Assembly (NCBI GenBank): GCA_018883485.1
Contig: VEQB01000032.1
Span: 1 to 12,721, forward strand
Direction of reading: 5' to 3'
DNA length: 12,721 nucleotides
DNA from: Bacteroidota bacterium
GTDB taxonomy: Bacteria; Bacteroidota; Bacteroidia; UKL13-3
The notes beneath the pieces were generated by a model. It had not been told where the DNA came from. It was given only the letters and a program-made list of their open reading frames with translations, and did no database searches. Made by a program: the position numbers and the translations under genes. Of the stretch, positions 1-5,439 are shown one piece after another (positions within the stretch are counted from its first letter, which is position 1; each line of letters begins with the position of its first letter).

Positions 1-909
1 CTCGTTAAGTTCCCGCAATGCAAGTTCCTTGAGTTCCATCATTTTCGCATGAGCATATTCTATCCCGCCGTACGAGTTAACTAATTCGATGGCCCTGTTG
101 ACATACTTTTTTTCTTCGTTATGATTTTTAATAATGTTTATGATTTTGCGTTTCTCTAACCAGGTGCAATTGTTTAATGCATAGATCAAAGGCAGGGTCA
201 TTTTTTTTTCTTTAATATCAATGCCTGTAGGTTTTCCAATTTGGTCATCATTTCCAAAATCAAATAAATCATCCTTTATTTGAAAAGCAATTCCGGTAAG
301 TGTTCCAAACTCTTTTGATAACGAAATAATTGTTTGATCGTCGTTAACTGAAGCTGCTCCTGCGGCACAACAGGCCGCAATTAATGTAGCCGTTTTTTTT
401 GTGATGATGTCAAAATAAATTTCTTCCGAAATATCAAGTCTCCGGGCTTTTTCGATCTGTAATAACTCACCCTCACTCATTTCACGTACAGCGTTACTTA
501 CGATCTTTAACAAATGAAAATCATTATTGTCAAGAGAAAGCAATAAACCTTTTGAAAGTAAAAAATCACCAATTAATACAGCAATTTTATTTTTAAATAA
601 AGCGTTTACACTAAAAAATCCTCTGCGTTCGTTACTGTCATCAACTACATCGTCATGAACCAACGTAGCCGTGTGCAATAATTCAATTAAAGCTGCTGCT
701 CTGTATGTGCTTTCGTTTATTTTACCTGCATTTTGAGCACTTAAAAAAACAAATAACGGTCTAATCTGCTTTCCTTTGCGTTTAACAATGTAATTAGTGA
801 TCTTGTCTAACAAAGGCACAGAGCTTTTCATGGCATCTTTGAATTTTTCTTCAAAGGCCAGCATGTGCTCTGCTACAGGTTGTTTTATTTGATTTATTGC
901 TTTAGACAC
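1..909 (-). CDS. Polyprenyl (all-trans) diphosphate synthase, 3' end cut off by window edge
   Basis: This is a trans-isoprenyl diphosphate synthase, which condenses isopentenyl diphosphate units onto an allylic primer; in Bacteroidota the usual use is the menaquinone side chain. The visible 303 codons show KGKQIRP (residues 45-51, substrate-binding region), the first aspartate-rich motif DDVVD at 86-90 followed by RRG, and the second motif DDLFD at 213-217, which together bind Mg-diphosphate. The residue five before the first motif is Ala81, a small side chain of the kind found in medium/long-chain enzymes; the exact chain length cannot be read. The start is taken as GTG at 909 because homologous sequence (IKQPVAEHMLAFEEKF) begins there; an ATG at codon 16 is the alternative. 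The family is usually about 320-325 aa, so roughly 20 residues are missing. The start lies 20 nt after the rlmN stop and no promoter is visible between them, so the two are probably cotranscribed. Confidence 0.93.
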   Translation of the reverse strand, partial: MSKAINQIKQPVAEHMLAFEEKFKDAMKSSVPLLDKITNYIVKRKGKQIRPLFVFLSAQNAGKINESTYRAAALIELLHTATLVHDDVVDDSNERRGFFSVNALFKNKIAVLIGDFLLSKGLLLSLDNNDFHLLKIVSNAVREMSEGELLQIEKARRLDISEEIYFDIITKKTATLIAACCAAGAASVNDDQTIISLSKEFGTLTGIAFQIKDDLFDFGNDDQIGKPTGIDIKEKKMTLPLIYALNNCTWLEKRKIINIIKNHNEEKKYVNRAIELVNSYGGIEYAHAKMMELKELALRELNE

Positions 910-929
910 GGAGGTTCTAAATTAAACTT

Positions 930-1997
930 TTATTTTAATTGTTCCATGGCTAATTTGTTTTTATTTGCCAATTGACCGCAGGCTGCATCTATGTCATTTC
1001 CACGGCTTCTGCGCACGGTAGCTTTCACACCGTTTTTTTCAAGGTATGCACAAAAAGCATCTATTTTTTTACTATCAGCTTTTTCAAACTGACCATCACC
1101 GGTGGGGTTATATTCTATTACATTAACTTTAGCAGGAACTTTTTTGCAGAATTTAAGTAACATTTTAGCATCTTCAATGCTTTCGTTAAAATCTTTAAAA
1201 GCTATGTATTCAAAGGTAATGCGGCTTTTGGTTTTATTGTAAAAATGTTGCAATGCCTTGCCTACAGCTTCTAAACTATTGCTTTCATTGATAGGCATAA
1301 TCGTATCGCGCTTTACATCATCAGCCGCGTGAAGAGATACAGCCAAATTGAATTTGGCCCCATCATCTGCAAGTTTCTTAATCATTTTAGCGATACCTGC
1401 TGTTGAAACGGTAATGCGCTTGGCGGCCATATTGAGACCTGTAGGAGAGGTTATCCTCTCAATAGAATCCCAAACATTTGCATAGTTGAGTAGCGGTTCA
1501 CCCATACCCATGTAAACTATGTTGGTGAGCTTTTGCCCGAAATTCTCTTCTGCCTGGCGCGCAATGGTAACTACCTGATCGTAAATTTCACCCGGGTCCA
1601 AATTGCGTTTACGGTCCATATAACCGGTGGCGCAAAACTTACAGGTTAAGCTGCAGCCCACTTGGCTGCTCACACAGGCTGTCATTCTATCATCAGCAGG
1701 AATTAACACGCCTTCAACCAGATGATTGTCATGAAGTTTGAATCCGCTTTTAATTGTTTTATCTGAGCTTATTTGTTTGTCTACCACTTTTACATGATTA
1801 ATGACATAGTTTTCTTTTGGCCAGTTTCTTGTGTCAATAGAAAGATTACTCATTTGTTTGAAATCGGAAGCGGTTTTTTTCCAAAGCCATTCATAAACCT
1901 GAGTAGCTCTGAAAGCCTTTTCTCCTTTAGCAAGAAAAACCTCTTTGATTTGTTCCTGACTAAGAGACCTGATATCGATGAGTTTTTGAGTTTCCAT
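930..1997 (-). CDS. rlmN: RlmN, dual-specificity 23S rRNA (A2503-C2)/tRNA (A37-C2) methyltransferase
   Basis: This radical-SAM enzyme methylates C2 of A2503 in 23S rRNA and of A37 in some tRNAs, acting on ribosomal function in the cytosol. The 355-aa protein has the family's normal length. The CxxxCxxC cluster ligands are Cys115, Cys119 and Cys122 (CSLTCKFC). The two catalytic cysteines of RlmN are also present: Cys108 (first Cys of CVSSQVGC, matching E. coli Cys118) and Cys340 (in AACGQL, matching E. coli Cys355). GMGEPL at 164-169 is the SAM-contacting stretch. Because Cys108 and Cys340 are both kept and A2503-C2 chemistry is expected, RlmN fits better than Cfr. The ATG at 1997 sits 7 nt downstream of a TATCTTTG -7 box, so the leader is very short. 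It is the first gene of a probable two-gene operon with the polyprenyl synthase, and is divergent from the DUF3109 gene. Confidence 0.97.
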   Translation of the reverse strand: METQKLIDIRSLSQEQIKEVFLAKGEKAFRATQVYEWLWKKTASDFKQMSNLSIDTRNWPKENYVINHVKVVDKQISSDKTIKSGFKLHDNHLVEGVLIPADDRMTACVSSQVGCSLTCKFCATGYMDRKRNLDPGEIYDQVVTIARQAEENFGQKLTNIVYMGMGEPLLNYANVWDSIERITSPTGLNMAAKRITVSTAGIAKMIKKLADDGAKFNLAVSLHAADDVKRDTIMPINESNSLEAVGKALQHFYNKTKSRITFEYIAFKDFNESIEDAKMLLKFCKKVPAKVNVIEYNPTGDGQFEKADSKKIDAFCAYLEKNGVKATVRRSRGNDIDAACGQLANKNKLAMEQLK

Positions 1998-2004
1998 TAA
2001 AATG

Positions 2005-2012
2005 CAAAGATA
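2005..2012 (-). promoter_or_regulatory. -7 promoter element of rlmN
   Basis: On the minus strand the sequence reads TATCTTTG followed by C, an exact match to the Bacteroidota sigma-ABfrA -7 consensus TAnnTTTG. It ends 7 nt before the rlmN ATG, so transcription would start at or within a few bases of the start codon. No TTTG -33 element is visible at the expected 19-21 nt upstream. Confidence 0.6.
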
Positions 2013-2027
2013 TGTCTTCCTAATAAG

Positions 2028-2059
2028 TTTGTGCTTTTTGGCATGAAGTTTTACCTTGC
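2028..2059 (+). promoter_or_regulatory. Promoter of the DUF3109 gene (TTTG -33, TACCTTGC -7)
   Basis: TTTG at 2028-2031 is followed 20 nt later by TACCTTGC at 2052-2059, close to the Bacteroidota TTTG-N19-21-TAnnTTTG promoter with one base deviating in the -7 box. The ATG at 2064 follows after only 4 nt. This placement also argues against the in-frame upstream GTG at 2031, which would lie between the two promoter elements. Confidence 0.55.
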
Positions 2060-2063
2060 AAAC

Positions 2064-2663
2064 ATGATAATTTTAGGCGATCAGCTGATTTCAGAAGATA
2101 TTTTAGAAAAAAACTTTATCTGTAATCTTAAAGTTTGCAAAGGAGCTTGCTGTATAGAAGGCGATGCCGGAGCGCCTTTAAGCAAAGAAGAAGTAGAAAT
2201 ATTAAAGGCAGATTATGCTAAAATTGAGCCCTTTTTAAAAGAAGAATTTAAAAAGAGTATTGAGCTGAATGGTTTTTATGAAATTGATGAAGATGGCGAA
2301 TATGTTACAACTTGCCAGTCAAGTGGGGAGTGTAATTTTGTTGTTTATGACAAGCAAGGGATGTTACAATGTGGTATTGAATTAGCCTGGAAGGCAGGAG
2401 CTACCGATTTTCAAAAACCAATATCCTGTCATTTGTATCCAATTAGAACAATCAAGGTTGGTGATTTTGACGGCCTCAATTACCACAGATGGGATATTTG
2501 CAAAGCTGCTTGTGCATTGGGGAACGAAAAACAAGTTAAAGTTTTTGAGTTCCTTAAAGAACCATTGATTAGAAAATATGGGAAAGCTTGGTATGCAGAA
2601 TTGGAAGAAATTTCTGCCGCATACCATGAAAGCATGAATAAAGGGAATGCTCCAGAAGCTTAA
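2064..2663 (+). CDS. DUF3109 family cysteine-rich protein
   Basis: This 199-aa cytosolic protein belongs to the DUF3109 family, common and mostly uncharacterised in Bacteroidota; I recognise it from the opening MIILGDQLIS and the segment KGACCIEGDAGAPLS. It has ten cysteines (20, 25, 29, 30, 84, 90, 103, 122, 146, 150). The cluster C-x4-C-x3-CC at 20-30 resembles the cysteine patterns of YkgJ-type zinc/iron-chelating proteins, so metal or Fe-S binding is a reasonable inference, but no reaction is known. There is no signal peptide or membrane segment. A longer frame opens at a GTG at 2031, but the ATG at 2064 is preferred because family homology starts there and a promoter covers 2028-2059. 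It is divergent from rlmN and its stop codon overlaps that of a possible small minus-strand ORF. Confidence 0.88.
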   Translation: MIILGDQLISEDILEKNFICNLKVCKGACCIEGDAGAPLSKEEVEILKADYAKIEPFLKEEFKKSIELNGFYEIDEDGEYVTTCQSSGECNFVVYDKQGMLQCGIELAWKAGATDFQKPISCHLYPIRTIKVGDFDGLNYHRWDICKAACALGNEKQVKVFEFLKEPLIRKYGKAWYAELEEISAAYHESMNKGNAPEA

Positions 2664-2746
2664 TCAGCTTTAAAAAATTCTTTTTGATTTTTTCCGGCCC
2701 AAAGCATAACCAAAAGTACATAGATAATTGAAATGGCTATAAACAT
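2660..2746 (-). CDS. Possible small single-pass membrane peptide (28 aa)
   Basis: A short minus-strand frame encodes 28 residues beginning MFIAISIIYVLLVMLW, a hydrophobic stretch long enough to cross a membrane once, followed by a charged, Lys-containing tail (AGKNQKEFFKAD). An in-frame ATG at 2761 would add MHLAT. The inner start is preferred because it follows CACCTTGCGACC, which resembles the promoter-start arrangement of DUF3109 (TACCTTGCAAAC) and gmd (TATCTTGCGAAC). The stop codon overlaps that of the convergent DUF3109 gene. I do not recognise a family, and an ORF this short could be chance. The 115 bp upstream, 2762-2876, holds nothing I can identify. Confidence 0.35.
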   Translation of the reverse strand: MFIAISIIYVLLVMLWAGKNQKEFFKAD

Positions 2747-2876
2747 GGTCGCAAGGTGCATTCACTATTTAAGATTAGCTACATTTTTTGGATGAATCGG
2801 AAAATTGTATGGATGAAGGGGTAATTCTAGGGGATAAAAATTACTCTAGAGTTTTTAATATAGACCCTTTTCAAAT

Positions 2877-2993
2877 TCAGTTTAAAATCTTCTCCTCTAA
2901 TTTACCATTCCAAATTCGTTGAATCAGGTTAGAGGTATATCCGATATAAATTTTGTTGTGTATGGTGGAGTAGAGAACGTATACAGTAAACAT
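2877..2993 (-). pseudogene. Truncated GIY-YIG nuclease remnant
   Basis: The 38-codon frame starts MFTVYVLYS and continues NKIYIGYTSNLIQRI, which is the N-terminal half of a small GIY-YIG (UvrC-N-like) nuclease: the paired tyrosines of VYVLYS and KIYIGYT and the Arg of the QR segment are the family hallmarks. Intact proteins of this kind are roughly 80-100 aa. Here recognisable homology stops after about residue 27, a stop follows at codon 39, and none of the three downstream minus-strand frames continues the domain, including the catalytic glutamate region. It is therefore a 3'-truncated relic. It begins 18 nt beyond the tRNA-Arg terminator in the same direction. Confidence 0.7.
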
Positions 2994-3010
2994 AGGAAAC
3001 CCATTAAAAT

Positions 3011-3037
3011 AAAAAAGCACTGCAATTGCAGTGCTTT
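3011..3037 (-). terminator. Intrinsic terminator of tRNA-Arg
   Basis: A perfect inverted repeat (AAAGCACTGC at 3014-3023, its complement at 3028-3037) surrounds a four-base AATT loop. Read on the minus strand it is followed by a run of T residues (to 3011). It lies 1 nt beyond the discriminator base of tRNA-Arg, so it ends that transcript. Confidence 0.9.
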
Positions 3038-3038
3038 G

Positions 3039-3112
3039 TAGTCCCTGAAGGACTCGAACCTTCGACCTACGGTTTAGAAAACCGTTGCTCTATCCAGCTG
3101 AGCTAAGAGACC
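3039..3112 (-). tRNA. tRNA-Arg (anticodon UCU)
   Basis: The 74-nt minus-strand sequence folds as a complete cloverleaf. The acceptor stem GGTCTCT pairs with AGGGACT using two G-U pairs. The D stem is GCTC/GAGC, the anticodon stem ACGGT/ACCGT with loop TTTCTAA (anticodon TCT, reading AGA/AGG), there is a 5-nt variable loop, and the T stem is GAAGG/CCTTC with loop TTCGAGT. The discriminator is A and CCA is not encoded, so it must be added by the CCA-adding enzyme. A terminator follows directly. A decayed copy of the same tRNA lies 8 nt upstream. Confidence 0.97.
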
Positions 3113-3120
3113 ATTTATTT

Positions 3121-3200
3121 CGAACCTTCGTCCGCCAGCTGGCGGATTGGATTAGAAAACCGTTGCGCTTACTTTACCTTGCGGCATAAGCTAAGAGACC
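3121..3200 (-). pseudogene. Decayed duplicate of tRNA-Arg(UCU)
   Basis: Three blocks match the adjacent tRNA-Arg in the same order: 3189-3204 equals 3101-3116 (5' acceptor strand plus flank), 3152-3166 equals 3074-3088 (anticodon region), and 3121-3130 equals 3055-3064 (T loop and T stem). The D-arm between the first two is replaced by a GCTTA/TAAGC inverted repeat (3167-3171 and 3187-3191), and the region between anticodon and T-arm holds the 16-bp palindrome at 3131-3146. The 3' acceptor strand is absent and the anticodon stem no longer pairs, so it cannot be a working tRNA. Confidence 0.8.
3131..3146. repeat. 16-bp perfect palindrome TCCGCCAGCTGGCGGA
   Basis: The sequence is its own reverse complement over all 16 bases and is strikingly GC-rich in an AT-rich neighbourhood. 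It sits inside the decayed tRNA-Arg copy, where the intact tRNA has unrelated bases, so it looks inserted. I see no second copy in the window. Confidence 0.85.
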
Positions 3201-3212
3201 ATTTTGGGAGGG

Positions 3213-3244
3213 CAAAGAACGGTTTTTTATTTTTTGTTTACAAA
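3213..3244 (-). promoter_or_regulatory. Candidate promoter of the tRNA-Arg transcript
   Basis: On the minus strand TTTG (3244-3241) is separated by exactly 20 nt from GTTCTTTG (3220-3213), matching the -33 and the TTTG half of the Bacteroidota -7 element but with GT in place of TA. Transcription would begin about 3207, just before the decayed tRNA copy at 3200. No comparable promoter lies in the 8 nt between the decayed and intact copies. Confidence 0.5.
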
Positions 3245-3308
3245 TATTCTTTTCTAAAAAATTAGAAGGTTTTACTAACCTCTTACTTTTTAGGTTCAAA
3301 AAAATACG

Positions 3309-3345
3309 GCAGAAATTAGGTTATTCCAAATTTCTGCTATATTCG
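3309..3345 (+). promoter_or_regulatory. Inverted repeat abutting a -7-like box upstream of the T9SS gene
   Basis: GCAGAAATT (3309-3317) and its exact complement AATTTCTGC (3329-3337) flank an 11-nt spacer. Directly after comes TATATTCG (3338-3345), one mismatch from TAnnTTTG, 21 nt before the ATG at 3367. The repeat occupies the -33 to -7 interval, the position of an operator, although a structural role in RNA or DNA is also possible. The rest of 3245-3366 shows only a weak AGGTT/AACCT stem near 3266-3281. Confidence 0.45.
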
Positions 3346-3366
3346 ATTCATTAATAAAAACTGAAT

Positions 3367-5355
3367 ATGAAAAAACTTGTACTCTCTTTATCTCTTGTTC
3401 TAAGTTTCTTTGGTTCAAGAGCGCAAACTTTTACAGACAACTTTGATACTTATACGGCAGGTGCTTGGCTTTGCCAAAGTAATAGTACCTGGAAAACTTG
3501 GGCAAATACCCCAGGTGGGGCAGATGATGTAAAAATTACTGCTACCAAATCTCGCAGTGGCGCAAATAGCCTAAGATTTAACTCTGTAGCAGGCGGACCA
3601 GCAGATGTTATTCTCCCTTTTGGTGGCCAATATAATACAGGCAATTTTCAATTTATTTGTTATCTAAATGTGGCCACGGGCAAAAAGGGTTATATCAATT
3701 TTCAAGAGCAAACTGTAGTGGGTAAAGCTTGGACCATAGACATAAATTTTGACTCTATAGGGGGTTTTAATATTGTAAATACCCAAAGCGGCCTTTTATT
3801 AAAAGGCAATTACGCGCAAAACCAATGGATAAAAGTTGCGGTGGAAGTTAATTTAAGCACCAATTCATGGGAGTTTTTTATAGATGATGCCAGCAAAGGA
3901 AGTTTTCAAAACAGCTATAGGCAAGTTGCCTCAGCTAATTTTTATGCAATTGCAGGATCAGACTTTTACGTGGATGATGTAAGTTATACCTACACCCCTT
4001 TTACCCTTCCAAACTTAAATGGTGCAGTTACTTTTATAGATAATGTAAGTGGCAAGTTAGCTACACAAAAAGTAAACCCAAGTGTTGAAATTAGAAACCT
4101 TGGAACTACAACCCTAAACGCAGCAGAAGTAGAAATAACCTATGATGGACAAACTATTGAAAAAACCGTTAGCGGCTTAAATGTGGCTAGCTTGGGATAT
4201 GCGCAAATAAAATTTGATGAATTACTAACCATGCGTGTTGGCAATAAAACCGTAACAGCTACCTTAAAAAGCATCAATGGCAATGCCGACCCAATAGCAA
4301 GCGATAATGTTAAACAAGTTAGCGTTAACCCTGTAATTCCTGCGCCAGGAAAAATGGTTGTTGCCGAAGAAGGCACAGGAACTTGGTGCACCTGGTGCCC
4401 ACGAGGTGCCGTTTGGATGCATAACATGGATACACGCTATCCAGGCTTTTTCTTAGGTATTGCTGTTCATAATAACGACCCGATGGAGAATGCAAATTAT
4501 GATGGAGGATTAGGCACAAAAATAAGTGGTTTTCCTAGCGCAATTGTAGATAGAGGAGCAGATATAGACCCAAGCGCTATGGAAGCAGATTTCTTTGAAC
4601 GTATAGTTATTGCACCTAAAGCAACTATTAAAAATGGAGCAAGTTACAACGCTAACACACGCGAATTAAAGGTAAGTTTAACTACCAAATTTAACAGCAG
4701 TGTAAGCGGAAATTGGCGCTTGGCTTTTGTGCTTATTGAAGATAGTGTTACTGGAACAGGTACAGGCTGGAGCCAAGTAAACGCCTACGCAGGAGGTTCT
4801 CGCGGCCCTATGGGTGGATATGAAAATCTACCTAATCCAGTACCAGCGTCTATGATGGTTTACGACCATGTAGGTAGGGTAATTTATCCTAACTTTAATG
4901 GCTTGGCTAATGCTTTTGCAACTACTGTAAACACAGGAGATTCATTTACGCACAATTTTACAGTTATGCTTGATCCAAGCTGGGAAGCAAATGAATTGCA
5001 GATTGCCGGATTGTTAATTGACCCAAGCGGAAGAATAGACAATGGCTCGTTGGCTAAACTAGATGCTGCCATTGCCAATGGATTTGTGAATGGCCAAGTG
5101 GTAGCCAGCATTGGAGAAAAAACAATAGCCAAACCAGGCGTTCAAGTATATCCAAACCCTACTTCAAATCTTATTAATATAACCGTTGAGGAATCTTCTT
5201 TAATTGAAGTTTACAACATTGAAGGTAAACAAATGATACAAGCAAACATAGAAAAACAAGAAAGTATCTCTTGCGAAAATTGGCCAATAGGAATCTATTT
5301 TGTAAAAGTTAGTAATACCAAAGGAACACAAACAATAAAACTGGTTCATAATTAG
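3367..5355 (+). CDS. T9SS-exported Omp28-like protein with CxxC motif and type A sorting domain
   Basis: This 662-aa protein is exported across both membranes. Residues 1-19 (MKKLVLSLSLVLSFFGSRA) are a Sec signal peptide, cleaved before Gln20. Residues about 22-210 form a LamG/jelly-roll-like beta domain (FTDNFDTYTAGAW start). Residues about 213-323 resemble a CARDB/Ig-like spacer domain. Residues about 325-585 match the Omp28-related family, with GTWCTWCPRG placing Cys341 and Cys344 in a thioredoxin-like CxxC. Residues about 590-662, starting VQVYPNPTSN and ending TIKLVHN, are a type A T9SS C-terminal sorting domain, normally removed on attachment to the cell surface. The CxxC suggests a redox or folding function outside the cell, but no substrate is known. 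It appears monocistronic: a candidate promoter lies upstream and a strong terminator 17 nt downstream. Confidence 0.9.
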   Translation: MKKLVLSLSLVLSFFGSRAQTFTDNFDTYTAGAWLCQSNSTWKTWANTPGGADDVKITATKSRSGANSLRFNSVAGGPADVILPFGGQYNTGNFQFICYLNVATGKKGYINFQEQTVVGKAWTIDINFDSIGGFNIVNTQSGLLLKGNYAQNQWIKVAVEVNLSTNSWEFFIDDASKGSFQNSYRQVASANFYAIAGSDFYVDDVSYTYTPFTLPNLNGAVTFIDNVSGKLATQKVNPSVEIRNLGTTTLNAAEVEITYDGQTIEKTVSGLNVASLGYAQIKFDELLTMRVGNKTVTATLKSINGNADPIASDNVKQVSVNPVIPAPGKMVVAEEGTGTWCTWCPRGAVWMHNMDTRYPGFFLGIAVHNNDPMENANYDGGLGTKISGFPSAIVDRGADIDPSAMEADFFERIVIAPKATIKNGASYNANTRELKVSLTTKFNSSVSGNWRLAFVLIEDSVTGTGTGWSQVNAYAGGSRGPMGGYENLPNPVPASMMVYDHVGRVIYPNFNGLANAFATTVNTGDSFTHNFTVMLDPSWEANELQIAGLLIDPSGRIDNGSLAKLDAAIANGFVNGQVVASIGEKTIAKPGVQVYPNPTSNLINITVEESSLIEVYNIEGKQMIQANIEKQESISCENWPIGIYFVKVSNTKGTQTIKLVHN

Positions 5356-5372
5356 TTTTTTTTTACTTTATT

Positions 5373-5407
5373 GCCCTCCATTATTTAGTTGATGGAGGGC
5401 ATTTTTT
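5373..5407 (+). terminator. Intrinsic terminator after the T9SS gene
   Basis: GCCCTCCAT (5373-5381) pairs with ATGGAGGGC (5392-5400) around a 10-nt loop and is followed by ATTTTTT. It separates the T9SS gene from the next gene, and shows that the frame extending upstream of 5440 (opening ATG at 5389) lies in terminator sequence rather than being coding. Confidence 0.9.
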
Positions 5408-5439
5408 GCATCTTCATTTGCTATGCATTTGGCTTAAGG

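Noticed and set aside
3121..3200. Integration (att) site of a genomic island using tRNA-Arg
   Set aside because: Integrases normally duplicate the 3' end of the tRNA. Here the duplicate keeps the 5' acceptor strand and lacks the 3' acceptor strand, lies only 8 nt away, and there is no integrase or island between the copies.
3266..3281. AGGTT/AACCT stem as a terminator or attenuator upstream of the T9SS gene
   Set aside because: The stem is only 5-6 bp of mostly A-T pairs, not followed directly by a clean T-run and with no gene ending before it on that strand.
5389..5439. N-terminal extension of the beta-barrel protein from ATG 5389
   Set aside because: The extension would overlap the terminator stem and T-run at 5392-5407 and would bury the clear signal peptide that starts at 5440.
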